DNA of 64,000 nucleotides. It comes from Cycloclasticus pugetii PS-1. GTDB lineage: Bacteria; Pseudomonadota; Gammaproteobacteria; Methylococcales; Cycloclasticaceae. The stretch is taken from positions 1,736,001 through 1,800,000 of the forward strand of contig NZ_ARVU01000001.1 of NCBI RefSeq assembly GCF_000384415.1, in the 5' to 3' direction. Numbering within the stretch: the first letter of the stretch is position 1; each line of letters starts with the position of its first letter. Positions 1 through 8,597 of this stretch are shown here, piece after piece. The translations under genes were made by a program, and so were the position numbers. Below the pieces are notes generated by a model. That model worked only from the letters and a program-made list of their open reading frames with translations, was not told the DNA's origin and did no database searches.

Positions 1-1770
1 AATACGCGCAAATATCAACTCATTTTCATCCAGCAAGCTCGATAAGCCAGCCTCATCTAATGCTGATAATTCATCACCATTTAGCACCTTGCCTTTATCA
101 CTAAACAAGCCAATTTGTTTACCTATCGCTTTAGCTGTAGGGCCAAAGTCACCGGTTAGCATAAATACACGTATGCCAGCCTGCCGACATTTTAAGATCG
201 CCTCAGGAACTTCTACCCGAGGCGGGTCAATCATGCCAACAACCGCAACAAATATGTAATGCGCATCCGGAATGCCATCATTATCAAGATTCCTATAAGC
301 TAATGCTAAGCCTCGCTCACCTCGTTCAGCCAGCGACATATATTGCGCAACAACCTGCTTTCGATACGCCTCGGTAAACGCCACCTTTTGACCATTTAAA
401 TGAATCTGATCACACATCGCCATCACCACTTCAGGCGCACCTTTTAAATAGGCATGAAAATGATCGCCCTCTGGTGATTCATTAACGGTCACCATATATT
501 TATCTTCAGAGGTAAACGATTTTTCAGCTAGGCGTTTAGTCTGCACAATGTCTTTAATTGAGGTTAGCTTTTCTGCGTAAGCCAGCAGCGCCACTTCTGT
601 TGAATCACCACTGTATTTCAGCTCACTGTCTAGGTGTGCGTTATTACAAAGGGTCATCACTCGACGGGCTATGTGTAATTCCACATCATCAGCAGTCAAC
701 GATAGCCCCACATCGTATTCACGTTGGTTAGTAATCAAGCTGTTAACACTGATTTTATTCTGCGTTAGGGTGCCAGTTTTATCGGTGCAAATAACGGTGG
801 TGCTACCCAGTGTTTCAACGCTTTCTAAATTTTTAATCAGCGCATTTTTACGCGCCATTCGTTTACTGGCCATGGTGAGTGCTAATGTGACCGTTGGCAA
901 TAAGCCTTCGGGTACATTCGCGACGATGATCCCAATCGCAAAAATAAGGCTACTGATCTCCCCTTTCCCAATCGCCACGCTCACGGCAAAAAAGCTAATA
1001 CCAAGCACTATCGCAATACTGCTGATTATTTTTATGAAGTAATTTAGCTCTTTACCAATGGGAGTTTCAACGTTTGAGGTCTGCTTGGTTAACTCAACTA
1101 TTTTACCAATTTGAGTCGCCATACCTGTTTCACAAACCAGCACCTTAGCATTGCCACTTTGTACCAAGGTACCTGAAAACACCATATTTCGGCTTTGATA
1201 TGGGTTCTCGCTATCAGCCTCTAACTGTAAGGTTTCGGGCGTACTTTCACCCGTTAAACTACTCATATCAACTTGCAGTTGATTAACGCGAATTAAGCGC
1301 CCATCTGCCGAGACTTTATCGCCCTCATACAGCAACATAATGTCACCAGGAACCACTTGGCTAGCGGCGATCTGCTTAACCTCACCTTCACGTTCAATAT
1401 TAACCATCGTTGGTAACATTTTCTGAAAGCTTTGCATGATTTTTTCACTTTGATACGCCTGTATAAAGGTGAAAATAGCGTTGAGTAATACCACGCCATA
1501 CAGGGCACAACCAATATAAAAGTTACCTTGACCTGGGTCCAAATAATCAGCAAAGAAAGCTAAACTGCCCCCAACCATCAGCAAGATGGCAAAGAAATTT
1601 TTAAATTGTAAGAGGAATTTTATATAGCCAGGTGTTTGCTGCCGAACGTGTAGTTCATTCGTACCAACAATTTTAAGCCGCCGCTCAGCCTCTTCATCTG
1701 ACAAGCCTGTTTCATGGCTATCAAGTGATTGATAGAGCTCACTAATCGGGCATTGATGAGGCTTTTCCAT
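1..1770 (-). CDS. P-type cation-transporting ATPase (P2 type), C-terminus beyond window
   Basis: This gene encodes an inner-membrane ATP-driven cation pump. The reading frame is open for 590 codons from an ATG at 1770 to the left edge, so the C-terminal membrane segments are missing. Visible motifs in order are SSLTGES in the actuator domain near residue 172, VANVPEGLL in the fourth membrane helix near residue 285, the phosphorylation site DKTGTLT with Asp330, and MLTGDFGPTA near residue 535. The VPEGLL form of the membrane motif is that of the P2 calcium or sodium/potassium-like pumps, not of heavy-metal P1B pumps, and there is no N-terminal CxxC metal domain. The transported ion cannot be named from this portion. 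It stands alone, with the methyltransferase gene upstream on the same strand. Confidence 0.93.
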   Translation of the reverse strand, partial: MEKPHQCPISELYQSLDSHETGLSDEEAERRLKIVGTNELHVRQQTPGYIKFLLQFKNFFAILLMVGGSLAFFADYLDPGQGNFYIGCALYGVVLLNAIFTFIQAYQSEKIMQSFQKMLPTMVNIEREGEVKQIAASQVVPGDIMLLYEGDKVSADGRLIRVNQLQVDMSSLTGESTPETLQLEADSENPYQSRNMVFSGTLVQSGNAKVLVCETGMATQIGKIVELTKQTSNVETPIGKELNYFIKIISSIAIVLGISFFAVSVAIGKGEISSLIFAIGIIVANVPEGLLPTVTLALTMASKRMARKNALIKNLESVETLGSTTVICTDKTGTLTQNKISVNSLITNQREYDVGLSLTADDVELHIARRVMTLCNNAHLDSELKYSGDSTEVALLAYAEKLTSIKDIVQTKRLAEKSFTSEDKYMVTVNESPEGDHFHAYLKGAPEVVMAMCDQIHLNGQKVAFTEAYRKQVVAQYMSLAERGERGLALAYRNLDNDGIPDAHYIFVAVVGMIDPPRVEVPEAILKCRQAGIRVFMLTGDFGPTAKAIGKQIGLFSDKGKVLNGDELSALDEAGLSSLLDENELIFARI

Positions 1771-1853
1771 AATCACACTCTTAGCAATTTACACTCAATT
1801 AGCCGCGAAACTAACAAACCATTATGATTATCTTGGCAGTTTTATCGTTCAAC

Positions 1854-2579
1854 TCAGCCATCAATAAACGTTAACTTAGCTAAATAATCATAGTGCGGCC
1901 CTTGCTGAACTATCTCGCAACTAAAGCCATTTCTGTCAGCTGCATCTTGTAATAATTCCTCAGCAACATATAACCAATTAAATGGCTTTCCAGTAATATC
2001 TTTATAAGACAAGTTAAACTCGACCTCACCATGATATTTATCATTTAAATCAATCAGGTAAGAACCATCGTCTTGTTCGTAAAGGTAGATAAGATCTGAG
2101 CTATCTAACAATATTTGCCCATTCGGTGCCAACAAACTTTTTGCTTTTGAAAAAAAGGCATCAAAGCCCTCTAATGTTTCAACTAAGCCGATTCCATTCA
2201 TTAATAATAATAAGGTATCAAACGGCTCTTCAGGTAAATCATAAAAGTTACACAATTTAACCGTTGATAAACCGCGCTTTTTCATCAACGCCACTGAATG
2301 AGGCGATATATCTAAGGCAGTCACATCGAGTCCTTGATTCTGCAAATACAAACTATGTGAGCCTGCACCTGCGCCTACATCTAACACTTTTCCATAGGCT
2401 AATTGAAGGGCTGCTTGCTCTAACGCGGGGCACTGCTCATAGGAACGGAAAAAATAGCTGGGCGCTAGCGTATCTTGCTCTGCAATATCCATATCAACGA
2501 AGATAGGCGTATCATCTTGCGTTTGATAAAAATTTATCAGCGCAGACCCTATCGGGTCCTCATTTTTATTTATCAACAC
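1854..2579 (-). CDS. Class I SAM-dependent methyltransferase
   Basis: The 241-residue product is a small soluble methyltransferase of the Rossmann type. Motif I reads LDVGAGAGSHS at about residues 66-76 and is followed by an acidic residue in VTALDIS, the usual SAM ribose contact. The motif IV region is LLLLMNGIG. The substrate is not evident. The gene starts only 23 bases after the stop of trhO on the same strand, so the two are probably cotranscribed. The first possible start is a GTG with no clear ribosome binding site, so the exact start is uncertain. It resembles generic methyltransferases of the Methyltransf_25 type more than any named RNA or quinone enzyme. Confidence 0.8.
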   Translation of the reverse strand: MLINKNEDPIGSALINFYQTQDDTPIFVDMDIAEQDTLAPSYFFRSYEQCPALEQAALQLAYGKVLDVGAGAGSHSLYLQNQGLDVTALDISPHSVALMKKRGLSTVKLCNFYDLPEEPFDTLLLLMNGIGLVETLEGFDAFFSKAKSLLAPNGQILLDSSDLIYLYEQDDGSYLIDLNDKYHGEVEFNLSYKDITGKPFNWLYVAEELLQDAADRNGFSCEIVQQGPHYDYLAKLTFIDG

Positions 2580-2602
2580 AGTTTTAAGAAGGGTGTTTTC
2601 AT

Positions 2603-3598
2603 TTAAGTGTCCTGTGTTTCGCTGTTGGCTTCGCGTTTCTTTTTGAGTTTATCTTGCCGATGCTGCTCAATCAATTCAGCCATTTCACCACCAATATGTT
2701 CCTCGCCGCGTTGTTTTGCCAATTCAATTTGATGTTGACGTTCAATAAACCGTGCTTTTTGCTCCTCATCCGTTTTATCAAAACAATGGTGGCAACTAAT
2801 TCCCTGCTGATAGTGCGGATGCAATTTATCTTCTTCGGTAATGGGCATTCTGCAACCAAAACACTGATCAAAACTGCCTTTTTCTAATTGATGATCCACC
2901 GACACGCGGTTATCGAAGACAAAACATTCTCCTTCCCATTGCGTTTGCTCCTCTGGCACTTCCTCAAGGTATTTTAGTATCCCACCTTCTAGGTGATACA
3001 CCTCATCAAAACCCTGTTGTTTGAGATAAGCAGTCGATTTTTCACAACGAATACCGCCGGTACAAAACATCGCTACTTTTTTATGCTTCGTTGCATCTAA
3101 ATTTTCTTTTACGTAATCAGGAAATTCGCGAAATGTTTGCGTTTTAGGGTTTAGCGCCCCTTTAAATGTACCAATCGCCACTTCATAGTCATTGCGGGTA
3201 TCCACCAATAACACATCAGGGTCGTTAATCAGCGCATTCCACTGTGTTGGTTTGACGTACGTACCTACTATATCGTTAGGGTCAATATCCTCGACACCCA
3301 TCGTGACGATTTCTTTTTTAAGCTTCACCTTAGTGCGGTTAAACGGTTGCGAATCGACATACGATTCTTTGTGAACAAGGTTTTTAAACGCTTCTTGATT
3401 TCTTAGCCACCCTAATAGGTGGTCTATCCCATTGCGTTTTCCTGCAACGGTGCCATTAATGCCTTCAGCGGCGAGCAGTAAAGTACCCTTAATACCCTGA
3501 TGTTGCATTAGCTTAAGTAAAGGCTGTTTTAATGCCGCGTGGTCAGCTAATCTAACAAAGTGATAGAGCGCACAAACAACGTAGTCTTGATTTTTCAT
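2603..3598 (-). CDS. trhO: tRNA uridine(34) hydroxylase TrhO (rhodanese family, YceA)
   Basis: TrhO hydroxylates uridine 34 of certain tRNAs to 5-hydroxyuridine, the first step towards cmo5U and mcmo5U wobble bases, in an oxygen-dependent reaction. The protein has an N-terminal acylphosphatase-like region, a rhodanese domain with the cysteine loop [12 protein letters not shown], and a C-terminal cysteine-rich part (CFGCRMP, CHHCFDK) typical of the family. I chose the ATG at 3598 because it is preceded by GAGGATACAT. An upstream in-frame ATG at 3610 would itself lie inside that ribosome binding site. The product is 331 residues. The methyltransferase gene follows closely downstream. Confidence 0.95.
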   Translation of the reverse strand: MKNQDYVVCALYHFVRLADHAALKQPLLKLMQHQGIKGTLLLAAEGINGTVAGKRNGIDHLLGWLRNQEAFKNLVHKESYVDSQPFNRTKVKLKKEIVTMGVEDIDPNDIVGTYVKPTQWNALINDPDVLLVDTRNDYEVAIGTFKGALNPKTQTFREFPDYVKENLDATKHKKVAMFCTGGIRCEKSTAYLKQQGFDEVYHLEGGILKYLEEVPEEQTQWEGECFVFDNRVSVDHQLEKGSFDQCFGCRMPITEEDKLHPHYQQGISCHHCFDKTDEEQKARFIERQHQIELAKQRGEEHIGGEMAELIEQHRQDKLKKKREANSETQDT

Positions 3599-3702
3599 AT
3601 GTATCCTCAATGAGCTGGCTGGAACGTAAATCCAGTGCCTTGGTTGATTATTATATCAAACCGGCCAAAAACTTAGCGCAAACTCTTAAGAACCCACTCT
3701 GT

Positions 3703-4227
3703 TTAATAGCTTTTTAGGTTAACTATTTGATTTAAGTCATTATCACTTAAGTACATTTCACCGTCTTGGATATTACACTGTAAATTCATCGTTCGGCCCG
3801 CCAATGCTTCTACCCCACTGGCTGTAATGTGCACGATACTGAGATTTTTAAACCGTGCTAACTTTTCGCCGTGTTGTTGCCACCAAACAGTCGCCTTACC
3901 TTCGTGATAGGTATAAATAATCACTTGTTGTGCTCGTCCACAAGCCTTACGGATACGTTTTTCATCTGGCTGCCCAAGCTCAATCCATAATTCAATCTCA
4001 CCTGTTAATGATTTTTGCCATAATTCCGGCTCATCATCGGTTGATAAGCCTTTGGTCAATGTCAGGTTTTCATTAGCATTGGCTATAAAAGCAATTAATC
4101 GAACCATCAACCTGAAATCATTTTCTGATGGGTGTTGGGCTACTGTTAACTCGTGAGTTGCATAATAATGGCTATCCATATTAGCGATACTCAAAGACAC
4201 TTTATTAATGGTTGATCCGATAGCCAT
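3703..4227 (-). CDS. yaeQ: YaeQ family protein
   Basis: This 174-residue cytosolic protein matches the YaeQ family along its whole length: the N-terminal ATI/INK segment, the HPSE stretch, the motif GLSTDDEPE, ELWIELGQPDEKRIRKA, the WWQQ segment and the C-terminal YLSD. YaeQ proteins have a PD-(D/E)XK nuclease-like fold. The Escherichia coli member was described as able to compensate for loss of RfaH in haemolysin expression, but its biochemical role is not settled. It is monocistronic, transcribed away from the APC permease gene. Confidence 0.92.
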   Translation of the reverse strand: MAIGSTINKVSLSIANMDSHYYATHELTVAQHPSENDFRLMVRLIAFIANANENLTLTKGLSTDDEPELWQKSLTGEIELWIELGQPDEKRIRKACGRAQQVIIYTYHEGKATVWWQQHGEKLARFKNLSIVHITASGVEALAGRTMNLQCNIQDGEMYLSDNDLNQIVNLKSY

Positions 4228-4312
4228 CTACGTTAATAATTTTTTTTTAATCACAAAAAAACAGGCTAACAGATTAAAGCATTCTTGACACAGCTCATTG
4301 ACGCATTCCCCT

Positions 4313-4349
4313 CTAATGATTGATAGTTATTACACCTTTCAATCATTAG
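4313..4349. repeat. 11-bp perfect inverted repeat upstream of the APC permease gene
   Basis: CTAATGATTGA at 4313-4323 is mirrored exactly by TCAATCATTAG at 4339-4349, with 15 bases between them. It lies 64 bases before the permease start, within the divergent promoter region shared with yaeQ. The position fits an operator or an mRNA hairpin, but no regulator family can be named from the sequence. Confidence 0.5.
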
Positions 4350-4413
4350 CTCCAAACACAATAGAAAACCTTCCAACGAAAACTATAGCGTTCTTAACTA
4401 ATCAATAGCCATC

Positions 4414-5727
4414 ATGACACTAGCTGAAAAAAAAACCATCCATAGAGCAAGAGAAAAAACTCTTGGCGTGCCAGAATTAATTGCCATTGCATTGGGAGGG
4501 ATGGTTGGCGGAGGCATTTTTACCATTTTGGGCATTTCTGTTTCAATGGTCGGTGCATATACACCCGTGGCTATCTTTATCGGCGGAGGAATTGCCTTAT
4601 TAGCCTGTTATTCATATATAAAGCTGGGCGTTTACTACCAAGATGAAGGAGCTACGTACTCGTTTTACAAAAGAACCTTTCCCAAATCGCGGTTTGCCGC
4701 CTCATTAATTGGTTGGTGTGTGATTTTTGGTTATATCAGTACACTTGCTTTATATGCCTATACTTTTTCTTCTTACGCCGTTAGTGCTGTTGATTTTGCA
4801 AACAATGAATGGGGGCGAAAAATCGTTGCTGGACTGATCATTTTAAGCTTCACACTAATCAATATATGGAGCGTTAAAGGTATGGGTAAAATTGAAGACA
4901 TTATGGTCTATAGCAAATTAATTATCCTAATCGTGATCTCCTTTGTGCTGATTAACAACAGCCAGACCTCTCTGCCTGAGCTTCTGCAAAACGAACAAAA
5001 CACTAGCCTTCTATCAATACTTATTGTGGCATCACTGACCTTTGTCGCCTACGAAGGGTTTCAACTAGTCATCAATGCAGTGAATGAAATGGAACAGCCT
5101 GAGATCAATATTCCAAAATCAATTTATTCTGCTATTTTTTTAGCTATTTTGATTTATGTTGTGATTTCACTTGGCGCCATTTTAGCTATCTCATTTGAAG
5201 AAATTATCGAGAACCAGGAATATGCACTCGCTGCTGGAGCAAATCACACACTCGGCCACTGGGGCACAGACCTTGTTATTATTGGTGCACTGTTAGCCAC
5301 CAGTAGTGCAATTAGTGGCACCTTATTCGGTGCTTCAAGGCAAATGGCCGTCATTGCTCAAGATGGTTACTTTCCTGCTATTCTCGCCAAACGCTCTGGC
5401 CAAATACCCACTGCGTCCATTATCGGTATGTCGATAATGGCATTTTTATTAATATTAGCTGGAAGTCTGCGCATTATTCTTGAGTTTGGTAGCATTACGT
5501 TTTTGCTTGTCTCTGTATTGATGGCTTATGCAAACTTTAAAATTCGGCAGCTAACAAAGGCTTCCCCGTTAATAACAATAAGTTCCATCGTCGGGCTTTT
5601 TTTAGCCACCGCACTGATCATTTATTATGAGTTTACGCATCAACCGCAGCAATTAGCTTTTATCGTAGGAATATATGCTTTGCTGACCTTAAGCGCTTGG
5701 CTTTATTCTAAAAAAAACCAACCTTAA
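4414..5727 (+). CDS. APC-superfamily amino acid/amine permease
   Basis: The 437-residue protein is an integral inner-membrane transporter of the amino acid-polyamine-organocation superfamily. The first helix carries the glycine-rich substrate motif GGMVGGGIF (near residues 28-36), and about twelve hydrophobic segments follow. The conserved loop FGASRQMAVIAQDGYFP with the following helix is typical of the family. The substrate is unknown. It is transcribed divergently from yaeQ, and its stop codon directly abuts the stop codon of the convergent selO gene with no base between them. Confidence 0.88.
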   Translation: MTLAEKKTIHRAREKTLGVPELIAIALGGMVGGGIFTILGISVSMVGAYTPVAIFIGGGIALLACYSYIKLGVYYQDEGATYSFYKRTFPKSRFAASLIGWCVIFGYISTLALYAYTFSSYAVSAVDFANNEWGRKIVAGLIILSFTLINIWSVKGMGKIEDIMVYSKLIILIVISFVLINNSQTSLPELLQNEQNTSLLSILIVASLTFVAYEGFQLVINAVNEMEQPEINIPKSIYSAIFLAILIYVVISLGAILAISFEEIIENQEYALAAGANHTLGHWGTDLVIIGALLATSSAISGTLFGASRQMAVIAQDGYFPAILAKRSGQIPTASIIGMSIMAFLLILAGSLRIILEFGSITFLLVSVLMAYANFKIRQLTKASPLITISSIVGLFLATALIIYYEFTHQPQQLAFIVGIYALLTLSAWLYSKKNQP

Positions 5728-7317
5728 TTAAGAGCTACACGACAGCATAGAACAACCTACTTTATGCTTCGCCCAATCTGGCCTTTTTTGATTGAGGTGC
5801 TCTTTATCAGGTTGTTCATCATATGGGTGCCTTAAAACCTCTAAGAGCTCATTCACCATGCTGTGATCGCCTTTCTCTGATTTATCGATCGCCAGTTGAG
5901 CCAAATAATTACGTAATACATATTTAGGGTTAACGCTGTTCATTAAGGCCCTTCTTTGCACCGCATTTTGCGGCTCTTGTTCGCACCGTTTCACATAGCG
6001 AACTAACCACTCGGTGATCGCCTCTTTCGCCTGCAGCTCAAGCTCATCAATATAAAACGCTGGCTTTAAATGCTCTATCGCTGTTGCGACGTTAAAGTCA
6101 TCAGAAGTTGTCTGAATATCTGCTAATCGTCTAAAGAAAATCGTCATATCTGTTTCATGCAAACTAAAAAATGACAGCAATTGTTTAACCAACTCACTAT
6201 CAGTCTCTTCTTCATGCTGCGAGAAACCGAGCTTTTTAGACATCATTAATAACCATTGTTGACCGTAACGCTCAGCATACTCGTTAAGCGCTTTTTCCAA
6301 CGGTTCTGCCTCCTCAATCAACGGATAAATCGCATTTGCTAATTGATATAAATTCCAGTGCGCTATTTTTGCTTGTTGAGCAAAGGCATAACGATGATGT
6401 GTTGCATCGGTGGTATTAGGTGTCCAGTTAGGGTCATACGATTCAAGCCAACCATAGGGACCATAATCAATGGTTAAACCAAGTATCGACATATTGTCGG
6501 TATTCATGACCCCGTGAACAAAACCAACTCGCATCCATTCTATGACCATATCGCAAGTTAATCTGCAGACCTCTTCAAACCACTTCAGATAAATCTGCTT
6601 AGACGGCACTGAGTCTTTTTCTAGTAAGTGCGGAAAATCGGTTTCAAGCGTGTAATCAACAAACTGTTTTAATAAATCTTTATTTTGTTGCCCGTAATAT
6701 TGAAAATGCCCGAAACGCGTAAAGGATGGTGCGAGCCTACAAACGACAGCACCCGGTTCAGGCGCCGGGTTACCGTTGTACATCACATCACGCATAACAT
6801 GCTCGCCAGTACTTGCTAGACTAAGTGCCCGCGTGGTTGGCACGCCAAGATGAAACATCGCTTCACTGCACAAAAATTCTCTAATCGAAGAGCGTAAAAC
6901 AGCTAACCCATCTGCCGTTCTAGAGTACGGTGTTGGCCCGGCTCCTTTAAGCTGCAAAGCCCAACGTTCACCCTTTTTATTAACAATTTCTCCTAAATTA
7001 ATTGCTCGCCCATCGCCCAGTTGCCCTGCCCAATTTCCAAACTGATGGCCGCCGTAACAAGTAGCATATGGCTGCATGCCATCGAGTTGTTCATTCCCTG
7101 AAAAAGTATTGAGAAACTGTTCTGATAAGCAATCGTCTTCATCTAAGTCTAATAATGCCGCCGCTTCTAGAGAGTAAGAAACCAGCGATGGCGCCTTCAT
7201 CTGTTTTGGACTAACCCATGAAAAACAAGCTCCCTGAACCTGCCGCGGGTAATTCTCGCTAACATTATCGGCAGGTAACTGGCTTACAAATTTATTACTA
7301 AAGGTTAAATTATTCAT
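5728..7317 (-). CDS. selO: Protein adenylyltransferase SelO (YdiU)
   Basis: SelO is a pseudokinase that transfers AMP from ATP to serine, threonine or tyrosine of target proteins and is linked to oxidative stress. The 529 residues include the conserved blocks CYGGHQFGNWAGQLGDGRA, LQLKGAGPTPYSRTADG with the nucleotide-binding lysine, SSIREFLCSEAMFHLG, and the metal-binding region HGVMNTDNMSILG with DYGPYG. The C-terminus ends CSMLSCSS, so the position that is selenocysteine in some homologues is cysteine here. Its ATG overlaps the stop of the upstream ATP-pyrophosphatase gene by four bases, showing translational coupling in a three-gene operon. Confidence 0.96.
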   Translation of the reverse strand: MNNLTFSNKFVSQLPADNVSENYPRQVQGACFSWVSPKQMKAPSLVSYSLEAAALLDLDEDDCLSEQFLNTFSGNEQLDGMQPYATCYGGHQFGNWAGQLGDGRAINLGEIVNKKGERWALQLKGAGPTPYSRTADGLAVLRSSIREFLCSEAMFHLGVPTTRALSLASTGEHVMRDVMYNGNPAPEPGAVVCRLAPSFTRFGHFQYYGQQNKDLLKQFVDYTLETDFPHLLEKDSVPSKQIYLKWFEEVCRLTCDMVIEWMRVGFVHGVMNTDNMSILGLTIDYGPYGWLESYDPNWTPNTTDATHHRYAFAQQAKIAHWNLYQLANAIYPLIEEAEPLEKALNEYAERYGQQWLLMMSKKLGFSQHEEETDSELVKQLLSFFSLHETDMTIFFRRLADIQTTSDDFNVATAIEHLKPAFYIDELELQAKEAITEWLVRYVKRCEQEPQNAVQRRALMNSVNPKYVLRNYLAQLAIDKSEKGDHSMVNELLEVLRHPYDEQPDKEHLNQKRPDWAKHKVGCSMLSCSS

Positions 7318-7994
7318 ACTGCCTCCTCGGTTGGCATTAAGTCGGCAAATACAAAGCCATCACGTTCCACGACTTCACCCAGCAACACCCCAATGGAGTA
7401 CTTAAACATCGGGCCAGCATACGCAAAACTATGAAACTCACCATTTTCACCGCATGGATCAACACCAATCGGTAAGTCATCTAAAAACTGTTGGTTAAAA
7501 TCACGCCCTACAAAACTGGCTGGCAACTGCTTAGGGTCAATACAAGTAATGTGCGTTTTTAAGCCAGCTGCTAACATCTGTTGAGCTAGTTGATCGGTCG
7601 GTTTCAACCAGAGTGGGAATAAAGGCTCTATCCCAGTTGGTTTTAAGTTGTCTATTCGGTATTGGCGAATATCCTCTAAAAATAAGTCGCCAAAGGCCAT
7701 ATGCGTGGCACCCAGCTTTTCGATGGATTCAAAAAAAGCACTCATTGCTCGGTTATATTCATTATTACTACATGGCGATGGAATGGGGATAATATATAAG
7801 GGGAGGTCTGCCGCCGCCGCTTGTTGCTTTAGCAGTTCCACACGAACTGCATGCATCGCAACACGTTGGTGTGTTTGATTGACCGTTGTTACTAAACCAA
7901 GCAGTTCAATATCCTCATCTTGCTGAAGTTGATAAAGTGTCCACGCGCTATCTTTACCACTACTCCACGATAATAAGGTTTTTTTCTTTGTCAT
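7314..7994 (-). CDS. Dph6-related ATP pyrophosphatase (adenine nucleotide alpha-hydrolase fold)
   Basis: The 226-residue protein has the N-terminal PP-loop LLSWSSGKDSAW, which binds ATP and releases pyrophosphate in the N-type ATP pyrophosphatase family. Further family marks are THMAFGDLFLEDIRQYR and the C-terminal CGENGEFHSFAYAGPMF, which is the signature of the Dph6/diphthine-ammonia ligase group. Bacteria make no diphthamide, so the substrate must be another carboxylate that is amidated or otherwise activated. It overlaps by four bases both the thioesterase gene upstream and selO downstream. Confidence 0.85.
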   Translation of the reverse strand: MTKKKTLLSWSSGKDSAWTLYQLQQDEDIELLGLVTTVNQTHQRVAMHAVRVELLKQQAAAADLPLYIIPIPSPCSNNEYNRAMSAFFESIEKLGATHMAFGDLFLEDIRQYRIDNLKPTGIEPLFPLWLKPTDQLAQQMLAAGLKTHITCIDPKQLPASFVGRDFNQQFLDDLPIGVDPCGENGEFHSFAYAGPMFKYSIGVLLGEVVERDGFVFADLMPTEEAV

Positions 7995-8434
7995 GGTAGC
8001 GTTACACCTTCTACCGATTGTTCAAAAGAAGCAACTTTTGCTTTAATATCGTTGGGAATTGGGGCTGTTTGTTGACGTTTCATATCAAACCAAACTATCA
8101 CTCCTCGGCTTGTTAGTACGGGAGTATCCTGACCTTTGTGATAAATATCGGCTAACATTGTTGCGCTTTTATTACCCATTTGACTAATGCGCGTATGAAC
8201 CTCAAGTAAGGCTGGATAATGGACTTGTTTTAGATACCTACATTGCATATCCGCTAATACCCAGCCCGACTCTATACCCGCTTTAAGGGTTAAGCCCATC
8301 ACCTCTTCGCAGTAAGCAACTCGACCGGATTCAACATAACGAACAAATTCAACATTATTAATATGTCCATAAACATCTGCGTCACCCCAGCGAACAGATA
8401 ATGGAAAGACATGGTTAAATTCTTGTTTACTCAT
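7991..8434 (-). CDS. Acyl-CoA thioesterase, 4-hydroxybenzoyl-CoA thioesterase-like hotdog fold
   Basis: The 147-residue protein has the hotdog signature VRWGDADVYGHINNVEFVRY, in which the aspartate of the DADxxGHINN stretch is the usual catalytic residue of the YbgC/4HBT group. It probably hydrolyses acyl-CoA esters, but the chain length is not readable. I placed the start at the ATG at 8434, preceded by AAAGGG at good spacing, rather than at the adjoining TTG. It is the first gene of the operon with the Dph6-like gene and selO, and a TATAAT-like box lies in the upstream gap. Confidence 0.85.
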   Translation of the reverse strand: MSKQEFNHVFPLSVRWGDADVYGHINNVEFVRYVESGRVAYCEEVMGLTLKAGIESGWVLADMQCRYLKQVHYPALLEVHTRISQMGNKSATMLADIYHKGQDTPVLTSRGVIVWFDMKRQQTAPIPNDIKAKVASFEQSVEGVTLP

Positions 8435-8597
8435 CAACAGCCCTTTGAACCTTATAAATTATTCATTACGTTTGTCATTATAACGACTTGGACACCGCCG
8501 CTTTAGGACAATATATTTCAATATTCTTAACGCTTAGAGCTATAGAAAACATACCCATCATTTAAGTGCCCTATTGAAAACAACCATAACAGTCGAA

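Noticed and set aside
671-1042. Plus-strand frame opposite the P-type ATPase
   Set aside because: Antisense shadow of a conserved gene with recognisable motifs on the minus strand.
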